From: CADEDH01 sp047974625
GTDB taxonomy: Bacteria > Actinomycetota > Acidimicrobiia > Acidimicrobiales > SZUA-35
Reading direction: 5' to 3'
Assembly (NCBI GenBank): GCA_047974625.1
Contig: JBKECK010000042.1
Span: 8,014 to 72,013 of the forward strand
DNA: 64,000 nt
In this document: piece after piece, positions 32,559 to 40,874 of the stretch
How positions within the stretch are numbered: the first letter of the stretch is position 1
Layout of the letters: every line of letters begins with the position of its first letter
The notes under the pieces: model-generated
The model's database searches: none
What the model was told of the DNA's origin: nothing
Seen by the model: the letters and a program-made list of their open reading frames with translations, nothing else
Made by a program: the position numbers and the translations under genes

Positions 32559-33569
32559 TTGGCCGTCGTGGGCACCGCCCCGGCGCGGGTCGGGCTGCTG
32601 GGCCACCCGTCTGACGGCTTCGGCGGACGCAGCCTCGCCTTGGCTATCCCCCGGTTCCAGGCCGAGGTGACCCTGGAACCCATCCGGGGTGGCGTCGAGA
32701 TCGTCCCCGGCCCCGCTGACGGAACGTCCTGGCCGTCCCTGGACGACCTGGCCGAACAGGTCGACCGCTACGGCTACGGGAGCGGGGCCCAGCTCCTGGC
32801 CGCCACGGTGCGCACCTTCGTCGACGTGGCCCGCTCCATCGAGCACCCGATCCCCGGTGGGGTCCGCCTGTCCTACAGGACCACCATCCCCCGCCAGGTC
32901 GGCCTGGGCGGTTCGTCCGCCCTGGCCGTCGCCACCCTCCGGGCTCTGAACGCGCACTACGCCATGGCCGTGCCCGACCCCGTGCTGGCCACCCTGGCCC
33001 TGCGGGTGGAGACCGAGCAGCTGGGGCTGGCCGCCGACCTCCAGGACCGGGTGGTCCAGACCTACGGCGGGCTGGTGGCCATGGACTTCGGCCCGATGGA
33101 GAACGACGCCCGGTTCGGGACGGCGCACGGCCGCTACGAACCCGAGGACCCGGGGCTGCTCCCCCCACTGTTCCTGGCCTACCGGCCCGACGCGGCCGGG
33201 TCGTCCTCCTGGTACCACCGCCGGCTCCGGTCCCGGTACGACGCCGGCGACCCCGAGACCCGCGCCCTGCTCCACCAGCTGGCCGGGCTGGCCGTGGAGG
33301 GACGGGCCGCCCTGCGGTGGCGGAACCACGCCCGCTTCGGTGAGCTCCTGGCCGAGGGAATGGAGCTCACCGCCGCCCTCGGCCCCCTCCCCGACCGGCA
33401 GGTCGAACTGGTGGACGTCGCCGCCGAGCTGGATCTTCCCGCCGGTTTCGCCGGCTCCGGGGGCGCCGTGGTGGGCGCCTACCGGGAACCCGACCAGCTC
33501 GACCGGCTGGAGCCCCGGTACCGGCGGATCGGGGCCGAGGTCGTTGCCATCACCCCGTACCCGGTGTAG
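32559..33569 (+). CDS. GHMP-family sugar kinase (glucuronokinase-like)
   Basis: A 336-aa kinase of the GHMP (galactokinase-homoserine-mevalonate-phosphomevalonate) superfamily. The N-terminal APARVGLLGHPSDGFGG and the ATP-binding GLGGSSALA (115-123) are clear, and the C-terminal motif 3 appears as FAGSGGAVVGAY. The pattern is nearest to glucuronokinase or other sugar-1-kinases. TTG 32559 gives the ORF, while GTG 32568 is also possible. It is coupled to the small upstream gene by a 3-bp gap. It could feed an activated sugar to the envelope glycosyltransferases in the window, which is inference. Confidence 0.8.
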   Translation: MAVVGTAPARVGLLGHPSDGFGGRSLALAIPRFQAEVTLEPIRGGVEIVPGPADGTSWPSLDDLAEQVDRYGYGSGAQLLAATVRTFVDVARSIEHPIPGGVRLSYRTTIPRQVGLGGSSALAVATLRALNAHYAMAVPDPVLATLALRVETEQLGLAADLQDRVVQTYGGLVAMDFGPMENDARFGTAHGRYEPEDPGLLPPLFLAYRPDAAGSSSWYHRRLRSRYDAGDPETRALLHQLAGLAVEGRAALRWRNHARFGELLAEGMELTAALGPLPDRQVELVDVAAELDLPAGFAGSGGAVVGAYREPDQLDRLEPRYRRIGAEVVAITPYPV

Positions 33570-33656
33570 CTTCGTCAACCAAGTAGTCCCACAGCCACAT
33601 ATCTCGCTGCCACGCGCCTCACCGAACGCGGCATCTCTGGCGTCTACTCTCGCCCG

Positions 33657-35900
33657 ATGCCCGTCGTGGAAGGTGTCCTTTTTGCTGTCGCGCAATGGGT
33701 ACTGGCCACGACGACGGGCTGGTTGGTCGTGGGCTGGCTCGAACCGACCACCCGGCGACGGTGGGCACCGGCCACACCCCTGATCGGCCTGGCCACGCTC
33801 ATCGTGGTCTTCAGCCTCGCCGGCGCCGTGCTCCCCATGCGGCTCGTGGCCCCGATCACGCTGGCCGCCATCGGAGTCGGGGCGGTCACCCGGCTCGCCC
33901 TCGGCGATCGACCGTCGCTCCGCCTGGCCGGGGAGCTCCTGGTGCCGCTGCTCCTGCCCGTGCCCGCCCTGCTCCTGCTGCTCGTTCCCCTGGTGCGCAC
34001 CGACTCGACCCTGGTCATGACCGGGCCAAACCACGACGCCATGTTCTACGTGGCCACCGCCGACTGGGTCGCCGACCACCCCTTCACCGACTCCCCCCGG
34101 GTTGGGTTTACCCCCGACACCAGCGAGGTGGCGCCCACCTACTTCCCGGCCCGCCACGCCGCCGAGACCAGGCTCCGGATCGGCGACGCCCTGCTCTCCT
34201 CGGTGGGCTACGCCCTGGGCGTCGGCCCGGTCCGCAGCTACTGGATGCTGCAGATGCTCGGCTGGTTGGCCTTCCTACCCGCGTCCCTGGCCGGCGCCAT
34301 GGCCTGCCTGGACGACCGCCGCTGGTTCCAGGCCGCGGTGACCGCCGTGGGCACTGTGGTGATGACCGGCTCCCCGGTCCTGGCCTTCCAGGTGTTCAAC
34401 CAGAACGCCGCCTCCCTCCTGGGCATCGTCCTGTTCCCGATGACGGCGGCCGCGGTGTGGTCGCGGCTGGAGGACGCCGACACCGGACCACCGCGGTTCG
34501 TGACCGCGATCGTGTTCGCCGCTCTGCTCGGGACCTACTCGGAGTACACCTCGGTGCTGGCCGTGGCCTTCGCGGTGGTGATCGTCGGCCGGGCGCCGCG
34601 CCGGATCCTGCCTGCGGCCGGTCGGGGACTCCAGGTGGCGGCGCTCACCGCCGCCGTCGGGCCGGTGATCGTGTGGCGGGTCGTCCACTCGCTGCTGTTC
34701 CTCTCCGGGGTAACCGCGGACGGCTTCGGCACTCTGTACCGCCACGTCGAACTGCCCTTGGTCTTCGGCCGGGCCCTGGGCACCACCTGGCCGTCGGCCA
34801 CCGAGACCCCCCTCACCTCCACGGCGCTGGTCACCGCCGTGGTCACCGTCGGGCTGGTGGGCGCCGTCGCCCTCCACCGGTCGCGCCGTCTGTGGCTCGG
34901 CCTCACCGCCGGCGCGGTCACCACCACCTGGTACGTCACCGTGGTGATCGGGAGCGACTACAGCAACCAGCGGTCGGTGGAGATCATGCAGCCGATCATG
35001 CTGTGGGCGGCGGTGGTGGGCTGGACGGCGATGGCGGCCCGGGCCGGCGCCACCGTCACCGCGGCGGGGGAACGGGAGCCGACGGCCGGTGCCGTGCCGA
35101 TCGGCGCCGGGCTGTTGGTGGTGGCCGGGGTGTGGGCGGCCGTGGCCCTGACCGGCGCCTACGTGACGAGGCGGGCCATGCCCCCGTTGCCGTTCCTCGA
35201 GCGACGGTCCGTCGGCCCCGCCTACGACGAGCTCACCGACTGGGCCGACCGCTACGGTGGCCGGGACGGGGCCGACCTGACCGTGGTGACCAGTGGGGTG
35301 GAGGAGTCGTTCTGGGCCGGTGACGCCCTACGGTACTTCCCCGACGTCGACTACCCGGTCCTCTACCCGGGCTATCAGGGCGGCCCGAGCTTCACCGACA
35401 CCCCCCCGACGGGGGTCGGCGACCGGTACCTGCTCGTCGATCGCGAATCGTTCGTGATCCCGGCCGACGCCGAACCCTTGGAGCAGAACGACCGGTTCCT
35501 GCTGTTCGACACCGGGGTCCGGCCCGTCACGGTGCTGAGTCCCCGCCGGTTCGAGATGGGGGTGTCGGAAGGGGTGGGCGTAAGCCGGTGGGTGTGGCTC
35601 AGCGACGACGGCGACCTGGTGGCCGTCCGGACCGGCGGCGCCCCCCGCCACATCGAACTCCAGCTCAGCACCTCGGCCTGGATGGCCCCGCTCGGGCTCA
35701 CCGTGACCGTCTCCGGGGGAACCACCCGGAACTTCGAGCTCGACCTGGACCCGACCATGGCCACCTTCGAGCTCCCCGAGCAGGCGATCACCGTGCTCCA
35801 CATGGACACCGAACGGCCGGGCGTCCCCCCACCCGACGGCTCCGACGCCCGCGGGATCGCGGTCCGGATCCAACCCTTCGGCGCCCACCCCGTGCCCTGA
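33657..35900 (+). CDS. Large polytopic membrane protein with extracytoplasmic C-terminal domain (paralogue B)
   Basis: A 747-aa paralogue of the protein at 25091, with the same design: about 12 membrane helices, then a soluble C-terminal domain. Shared features include NHDAMFYVATADWVADH (from 125), LLFLSGVTADGF, the WYVTVVIGSDYSNQRS block before the last helices, DLTVVTSG, and VLSPRRFEM in the C-terminal part. A GT-C-type glycosyltransferase acting on an envelope polymer is possible because of the acidic residue in the first external loop. TACTCT (33645-33650) is 6 nt before the ATG, so the transcript is leaderless. Confidence 0.75.
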   Translation: MPVVEGVLFAVAQWVLATTTGWLVVGWLEPTTRRRWAPATPLIGLATLIVVFSLAGAVLPMRLVAPITLAAIGVGAVTRLALGDRPSLRLAGELLVPLLLPVPALLLLLVPLVRTDSTLVMTGPNHDAMFYVATADWVADHPFTDSPRVGFTPDTSEVAPTYFPARHAAETRLRIGDALLSSVGYALGVGPVRSYWMLQMLGWLAFLPASLAGAMACLDDRRWFQAAVTAVGTVVMTGSPVLAFQVFNQNAASLLGIVLFPMTAAAVWSRLEDADTGPPRFVTAIVFAALLGTYSEYTSVLAVAFAVVIVGRAPRRILPAAGRGLQVAALTAAVGPVIVWRVVHSLLFLSGVTADGFGTLYRHVELPLVFGRALGTTWPSATETPLTSTALVTAVVTVGLVGAVALHRSRRLWLGLTAGAVTTTWYVTVVIGSDYSNQRSVEIMQPIMLWAAVVGWTAMAARAGATVTAAGEREPTAGAVPIGAGLLVVAGVWAAVALTGAYVTRRAMPPLPFLERRSVGPAYDELTDWADRYGGRDGADLTVVTSGVEESFWAGDALRYFPDVDYPVLYPGYQGGPSFTDTPPTGVGDRYLLVDRESFVIPADAEPLEQNDRFLLFDTGVRPVTVLSPRRFEMGVSEGVGVSRWVWLSDDGDLVAVRTGGAPRHIELQLSTSAWMAPLGLTVTVSGGTTRNFELDLDPTMATFELPEQAITVLHMDTERPGVPPPDGSDARGIAVRIQPFGAHPVP

Positions 35901-35944
35901 GGACCGCCACCACCGGCCCGAGACCCGCCGCTCTCGACCCCCAC

Positions 35945-35979
35945 TTGACCATGACGAACGTATGTTCGATCATGGGAGG
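35945..35979 (+). promoter_or_regulatory. SOS (LexA) box and promoter of imuA'-imuB
   Basis: CGAACGTATGTTCG (35955-35968) is a perfect match to the Gram-positive/actinobacterial LexA box CGAAC-N4-GTTCG. It sits inside the spacer of a promoter formed by TTGACC (35945-35950), 17 bp, and GATCAT (35968-35973). The ATG at 35980 is 6 nt further, so the mRNA would be leaderless and LexA binding would block transcription. Confidence 0.85.
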
Positions 35980-36726
35980 ATGCCGGTTCCCTCCCCCCAG
36001 TCCGCGGCGGACCACGCCCCCGGAATGGCTCCGCTCCGGGCCCGGGTGAGCCCCGTCTCGCTGGCCTGCCACCACCTGCTCCCGGTGCCCGAGCCGGTGG
36101 CGGCCCTGTTCCCCTCCGCCGGGATCCGGCAGGGCACCTCGGTGGGCTTCCGGGGGCCCGGGGGCCACGCCCTGGCCCTGGCCCTGGCCGCCGCGGCCCT
36201 CGGCACCAGCGGCTGGATGGCCGCGGTGGGGACCGACGACGTGGGCTGGACGGCCGCCGCCGAACTGGGGGTGCCGCTCGAACGGCTGCTGGTGGTGTCC
36301 CCGGTGGCGGCCCCGCGGCAGCCCACCGTGCTGGCCACCCTGATCGACGCCATGGACGTGGTCCTGCTGGGGCCGGGCCCGCCGGTCGACCACCGCAGCG
36401 CCCGCCGGCTCGCGGCCCGGATGCGGGAGCGGGGCACGGTGGTGTTCCACCTCGACGGGGGCCGGTCCTGGCCCGAGCCCCTCGATCTGGTGTGTGTCAC
36501 CGCCGATCCCCGGTGGGAGGGCCTCGGTGTGGGCCACGGCCACCTCCGGCACCGCTGGCTCTCGGTCGGCGTGGAGGGGCGGCGGGCCCCGGGCCGGATC
36601 CGGTCGGTCACCGTCGGCCTCCCCGGCCCCGGGGGCGGGCTCACCGTCGGCAACCCCGAGCCGCACCACCCCACGGCCGGCGCCCCCGCCCACCCGGGAG
36701 CCCACCGGTTGGCCCGGACGGGGTGA
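35980..36726 (+). CDS. ImuA'-like accessory protein of the mutagenic repair cassette
   Basis: A 248-aa RecA/SulA-like protein preceding imuB, the position and size of ImuA' in actinobacteria. It has a degenerate Walker-type region (GTSVGFRGPGGHALALALAA) and VVLLGPGPP, consistent with the divergent RecA fold. ImuA' works with ImuB and DnaE2 in SOS-induced mutagenic lesion bypass; in mycobacteria it links the components. The start was moved from ATG 35962, which lies inside the LexA box, to ATG 35980. The C-terminal 30 residues are disordered. imuB follows after 6 bp. dnaE2 is not in the window. Confidence 0.78.
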   Translation: MPVPSPQSAADHAPGMAPLRARVSPVSLACHHLLPVPEPVAALFPSAGIRQGTSVGFRGPGGHALALALAAAALGTSGWMAAVGTDDVGWTAAAELGVPLERLLVVSPVAAPRQPTVLATLIDAMDVVLLGPGPPVDHRSARRLAARMRERGTVVFHLDGGRSWPEPLDLVCVTADPRWEGLGVGHGHLRHRWLSVGVEGRRAPGRIRSVTVGLPGPGGGLTVGNPEPHHPTAGAPAHPGAHRLARTG

Positions 36727-36732
36727 GCGCCG

Positions 36733-38298
36733 GTGTCGGCAACCCGCATGGTGGTGGTGTGGTGCCCGGACTGGCCGGTGGTGGCCTGGGGCGTCCCGCT
36801 CGACGAACCGGCGGTGGTGATCACCGGCAACCGGGTGGTGGCCTGCTCCCCGGCGGCCCGGGCCGAGGGAGTGGCCCGGGGGCAACGACGGCGGGACGCC
36901 CAGGCCCGCTGCCCCGATCTGGCGGTACTCGACCGGGCCCCGGAGCGGGAGGCCCGCCTGTTCGAACCGGTGATCACCGCCCTGGAGACCCTGACTCCGG
37001 CCATCGAGGTGACCGGCCCGGGACTGGCCGGGTTCCCCACGCGGGGGCCTTCCCGGTTCTTCGGGGGCGACGAGGCCCTGACCGTCACCGTGGTGGCCGA
37101 GGTGGGTCGGGTGCTCGGCTCCCGGGGCGCCCTGCGGGTGGGCGTGGCCGACGGGGTGTTCGCGGCCCGGTTGGCGGCCCGGTCCCGCCGGGCCGACCCC
37201 GTGCACATCGTGGAGCTGGGTGACAGCCCCCGGTTCCTGGCCGACCTGCCCATCACCACCCTCGACCAGCCGGAGCTGACCGGCGTGCTCGGCCGGTTGG
37301 GGCTCACCACCCTTGGCGCCTTCGCCGCCCTGCCCGCCGCGTCCGTGACCGGCCGGTTCGGGCGGGAGGGCCGGGAGGCCCACCGCCTGGCCCGGGGCGA
37401 CGACCGCTTCCCTCCCGACCTGCAGCGTCCCGCCCCCGATCTGGCCGCCACCTGGTTGTTCGATCCCCCCGTCGAGCGGGTCGAGGGGTGCGCCCTGGCC
37501 ACCCGGATGCTGGCCGACGAGCTCCACACCGGCCTGGCCGAGCGGGGCCTGGCCTGCCTCCGGGTGATGATCGAGACCGAGAGCGAGCACGGCGAGACCC
37601 GGATGCGGTTGTGGCGCCACGAGGGCGCCCTGTCAGCCACCGCCATGGCCGACCGGGCCCGCTGGCAGCTCGACGGCTGGCTCACCCAACCCACCGGGCG
37701 GCCCACCGCCGGGATCACCCGGCTAACCCTGGTGCCCGACGAGGTGGTGGCGGCCACGGGCCGACAGCTCGGGTTCTGGTCCGGTCACGATCAGCGGGCC
37801 GACGACGCCACCCGTACCGTGGCCCGGCTCCAGGCCCTGCTGGGGTCCGACGCCGTCTCCGTACCCGTCCCCCGGGGTGGTGTGAGCCCCGCCGAGCGGG
37901 TCGGTCTCGTCCCGGCCGCCTCGGTCGACCTGGAGGATCGCTCCACCAGCGGGATGGTGTGGCCCACCGAACCGTGGCCGGGGATGATCCCCGCCCCCGC
38001 CCCCGCCCAGGTGTTCACCGATCCTCTACCGGTGGAGATCGTCGATGCGGCCGGGCAGGTGGTGTCGGTGTCCGGCCGGGGGGAACTGAGCGCACCCCCG
38101 GTGGCCATCCGGTCGCCGGGGGCGGCCCGGAGCCGCCCCATCGCCGCCTGGGCCGGGCCGTGGCCAGCCGACCAGCGCTGGTGGGATCCGCTCACCCACC
38201 GACGCCGCGCCCGGATGCAGATCGTGCTCGACCACGGGGTGGCCCACCTGGTGGCGGTGGAACACCGTTCCTGGTCGATCGAAGCCAGTTACGGCTGA
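36733..38298 (+). CDS. imuB: ImuB, Y-family polymerase-like protein
   Basis: A 521-aa Y-family polymerase homologue used as a clamp-binding hub for DnaE2 in mutagenic repair. The N-terminal palm MVVVWCPDWPVVAW has CPDWP where active polymerases have the first catalytic aspartate segment. Fingers follow (RARGQRRRDAQARCPDL), then a palm section with RFFGGDEALTV. Helix-hairpin-helix elements and a little finger are present. Active-site acidic residues appear incomplete, as usual for ImuB. GTG 36733 lies 6 bp after imuA'. The stop overlaps that of the convergent PAST-rich gene by 10 bp, with no terminator between. Confidence 0.85.
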   Translation: MSATRMVVVWCPDWPVVAWGVPLDEPAVVITGNRVVACSPAARAEGVARGQRRRDAQARCPDLAVLDRAPEREARLFEPVITALETLTPAIEVTGPGLAGFPTRGPSRFFGGDEALTVTVVAEVGRVLGSRGALRVGVADGVFAARLAARSRRADPVHIVELGDSPRFLADLPITTLDQPELTGVLGRLGLTTLGAFAALPAASVTGRFGREGREAHRLARGDDRFPPDLQRPAPDLAATWLFDPPVERVEGCALATRMLADELHTGLAERGLACLRVMIETESEHGETRMRLWRHEGALSATAMADRARWQLDGWLTQPTGRPTAGITRLTLVPDEVVAATGRQLGFWSGHDQRADDATRTVARLQALLGSDAVSVPVPRGGVSPAERVGLVPAASVDLEDRSTSGMVWPTEPWPGMIPAPAPAQVFTDPLPVEIVDAAGQVVSVSGRGELSAPPVAIRSPGAARSRPIAAWAGPWPADQRWWDPLTHRRRARMQIVLDHGVAHLVAVEHRSWSIEASYG

Positions 38299-39926
38299 GC
38301 CGCCCCGGAGGTGGGGACCGAGGGCTCCAGGTCCGCGGCACCGACCGTCGGCACCGTCGGCCCGGCCGTATCTCCGGCGTCCGCCGGGGCCGCCCCGCCC
38401 GGTTCGACCGGGTTGACCAGTCGGGTCGTCGATGTCACCACCGTGGGCACCGCCGGCAACGCGGACGGGGTGACCACCACCGGGGCCTCGGTCGTGGCCG
38501 GCTGGGTCGACGACGGCCCCGGCTGGGCCGTGGACGGACCCGCCGGGGCCGGGGTGGAGGTAGTGGAGGAGGGGACGGTCGGGTTCAGGGTCGAACTCGG
38601 GGGCAGGGTGGAGGGGTCGGTCGTTGACGGGGCTCCGGTGGACGGCGCCGCGGTGGACGGGGCCGCTGTGGTGGGAACGGCTGCGGAGGGGACCGTCGTG
38701 GCGGGACGGGCGGCGGGAGGAAGGACCTGGACCACCCGTCGCCGGGGCTGCTCCGTCGTCGACGACGCCGCCGGTTCGGTGGTGGACGGCGCCGCCGTCG
38801 TTCGATCCGTCGATGGGGGCTCGGCCGGCGAAGACGCCGAGGACACCGTCCGGGACGCTGCCGGCCGCGGCGACGGTGCGGGGGCGGTCGACGGGGACGA
38901 AGGGTTCGTGGACGTCACACCGGTGGAGGATCGCGGGGTGGACGAGCGAGCCGGGGCCGGCGGCTGGGTCGCCGGGGCCTGGGTGGACGGGGCCTGGGTG
39001 GACGGGGCCTGGGTGGACGGGGCCTGGGCCGGCGCCGGAGCCTGGGCGGGCGCCGGAGCCGCCGACTGGGCCTGGGTGGGTGACGGTGATTGGGCGGGCG
39101 CGGGCGCCGGAGCCGCCGACTGGGCCTGGGTGGGTGACGGTGATTGGGCCGATGACCGGGCCGTGGACGGTGGCCGCCCGGCCGGTGGCGTCGCGGCCGG
39201 GGCACGGGAGGCCTCCGGTGGGGCCGGAGCCGGGGTGCCGGCGGTGGGCGACGGTGAGGGGATCGGGGCCAGTGCGCTCTCCCCAGTCGCCGGCTGCTCG
39301 ACGGCGGCGGCCCGGTCGTGGGCCGGCGCAGCCACTGGATGGGCGGTGACCAGACGGCGCGGTCCGGGCCGGGCGTTGGACGAACCCGTACCGGCCGACA
39401 CCGACACCGAACCGTCTCCCCCGCCGGGGTCCGGCTCCGCTGGGGCGGCCCCTGAGGTGGACGTCCGTTCTGGATCGGTCGGGTTCGCCGGGGCGCCGGC
39501 TGCCACCGACGATCCGTCGGCGGCGGGTCCGGAGGTGGTGGGCGCCATGGCCTCGGTGGCGGCGGCCAGCTGGGGGGGCGGGTCAGCCCCGTCAAACCGG
39601 GCCAGCAGGGCGGCCAGGGCGGCTGTGGCCACCACACCGGCGGTGGCGGCCACCCGCCGGCGGTGGGGGTTGAACAGGCGGGCCAGCGGGTTGGCGGCGT
39701 CCACCGCGGCCCCGGCCGCAATCTCGTCGGGGTGCGCCTCCGACCGGTTCGGCTCGTCGGGGCTCAGTCGCGACGCCCGCACAGTGTGCTGGCGCGGGGC
39801 CCCGCCGTCGCCGGCCACCGGGGTCGACAGACGCAGATCCCGGGGGACCGGCCCGCCACGATCCTCCCGATACCGGCGGAACGGCGACCGGGATGGTGGC
39901 TGCTCCACATTGCGTGGTTTCTCCAT
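38289..39926 (-). CDS. Pro/Ala/Ser/Thr-rich membrane-anchored protein
   Basis: A 545-aa protein with a basic cytoplasmic N-terminus, one membrane helix (about residues 91-110, RVAATAGVVATAALAALLAR) and a 430-residue extracellular region made almost only of Pro, Ala, Ser and Thr. Internal duplications include QAPST repeated and a 16-residue AQSPSPTQAQSAA block occurring twice (encoded near 39040-39160). Such mucin-like tails span or decorate the cell wall and may be glycosylated. ATG 39926 has GGGAG 10 nt upstream and a TACACT hexamer further up. The opposite strand is also open over this length but gives a Gly/Val/Asp-rich translation without a start signal. Confidence 0.7.
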   Translation of the reverse strand: MEKPRNVEQPPSRSPFRRYREDRGGPVPRDLRLSTPVAGDGGAPRQHTVRASRLSPDEPNRSEAHPDEIAAGAAVDAANPLARLFNPHRRRVAATAGVVATAALAALLARFDGADPPPQLAAATEAMAPTTSGPAADGSSVAAGAPANPTDPERTSTSGAAPAEPDPGGGDGSVSVSAGTGSSNARPGPRRLVTAHPVAAPAHDRAAAVEQPATGESALAPIPSPSPTAGTPAPAPPEASRAPAATPPAGRPPSTARSSAQSPSPTQAQSAAPAPAPAQSPSPTQAQSAAPAPAQAPAPAQAPSTQAPSTQAPSTQAPATQPPAPARSSTPRSSTGVTSTNPSSPSTAPAPSPRPAASRTVSSASSPAEPPSTDRTTAAPSTTEPAASSTTEQPRRRVVQVLPPAARPATTVPSAAVPTTAAPSTAAPSTGAPSTTDPSTLPPSSTLNPTVPSSTTSTPAPAGPSTAQPGPSSTQPATTEAPVVVTPSALPAVPTVVTSTTRLVNPVEPGGAAPADAGDTAGPTVPTVGAADLEPSVPTSGAAQP

Positions 39927-40044
39927 GACGCGATCACTCCCGCCCAACCGAATCCGGGTGAGTGTAGGCAGATCTACCAATTATTGAGAACCTATGACGG
40001 AAATGGGCTTCGTTCCTGGACCAACTCGGACGATCCACCGGCCC

Positions 40045-40104
40045 GACCCCGACGCTCAAGACCCCGACGCTCACGACCCCGACGCTCAAGACCCCGACGC
40101 TCAA
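40045..40104. repeat. 15-bp tandem repeat, four copies, overlapping the rnhB stop
   Basis: GACCCCGACGCTCAA is repeated four times (40045-40059, 40060-40074 with one change, 40075-40089, 40090-40104). On the minus strand the last copy supplies the TGA of rnhB, so the array begins exactly at the gene end and extends downstream. Confidence 0.9.
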
Positions 40105-40799
40105 GACAGCACGCGCTGGCCGCCGGGGGGCCGGCGCAGGCAGCCCGACCACGGGATGCTATCCATGAACGCCCACGACTGGCGGTGGAGCACCGTGGGG
40201 CCGTGGGCGGCCAGGGCCGCCTTGTGCCGGGGACACGGATACCCCTTGTTGAGGTCGAAGTCGTAGTCGGGGAACGCCTCGGCCTCGGCCCGCATGATCC
40301 GGTCCCGGGTCACCTTGGCCAGGATCGACGCCGCGGCGATCGATACCGAGGTGGTGTCCCCCTTGACCAGGCGTCGAGTGACGGGATGGCCGACGAAGTC
40401 CCAGTTGCCGTCCACCAGTACTGCGCCGGCCGGCAGGCCGAGCCCGGCCAGCGCCCGGCGGGCGGCCAGCTTTTGAGCCGCCGACATGCCGAGCTCGTCG
40501 CACTCCAGGTTCGAGGCGTGCCCCACCGACCAGGCCTCCGCCCAGCCGGTGATCCGGTCGTACATGGCCTCCCGTTCGGCCTCGGTGAGCTGTTTGGAAT
40601 CACGGAGCTTGTAGATGCGGCGGTCCCTGGCCGCCACCACGGCCCCGATGGTGATCGGACCGGCCCACGACCCCCGGCCGACCTCGTCGACCCCCACCAC
40701 CACCTCGTGCCCGGCGGCCCAGAGCTCACGCTCCACGGCCAGGCCGGGCGCCTTGGCCTTCAGGGCCTTGCGGAGCTTGGGGACGGTGCGGGTCGCCAC
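40101..40799 (-). CDS. rnhB: Ribonuclease HII
   Basis: A 232-aa RNase HII that removes ribonucleotides from DNA and RNA primers. The catalytic motif VVVGVDEVGRGSWAGP carries the DEVGRG triad acids, followed by VLVDGN, SIAAASILAKVTRDRIM and the C-terminal NKGYPCPRHKAALAAHGPT. TACGGT (complement of 40806-40811) is 6 nt before the GTG start, indicating a leaderless mRNA. The stop codon lies inside a 15-bp tandem repeat. The unknown protein at 40875 is encoded upstream on the same strand. Confidence 0.93.
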   Translation of the reverse strand: MATRTVPKLRKALKAKAPGLAVERELWAAGHEVVVGVDEVGRGSWAGPITIGAVVAARDRRIYKLRDSKQLTEAEREAMYDRITGWAEAWSVGHASNLECDELGMSAAQKLAARRALAGLGLPAGAVLVDGNWDFVGHPVTRRLVKGDTTSVSIAAASILAKVTRDRIMRAEAEAFPDYDFDLNKGYPCPRHKAALAAHGPTVLHRQSWAFMDSIPWSGCLRRPPGGQRVLS

Positions 40800-40874
40800 C
40801 GGGCCACCGTAGCCGGGGGGGCGCCGTCGGTCGCCCCCCCGGGTCGGGGCCGATCCGCTCCCCGGGTCCCAGCC

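Noticed and set aside
35962..35979. ATG 35962 as the imuA' start
   Set aside because: It lies inside the LexA box and upstream of the predicted transcription start; ATG 35980 fits the promoter.
38311..39987. 558-codon forward frame antisense to the PAST-rich protein
   Set aside because: Translation is Gly/Val/Asp/Ala-rich without signal, helix or start site. The minus frame has a ribosome-binding site, a membrane helix and a typical mucin-like tail.
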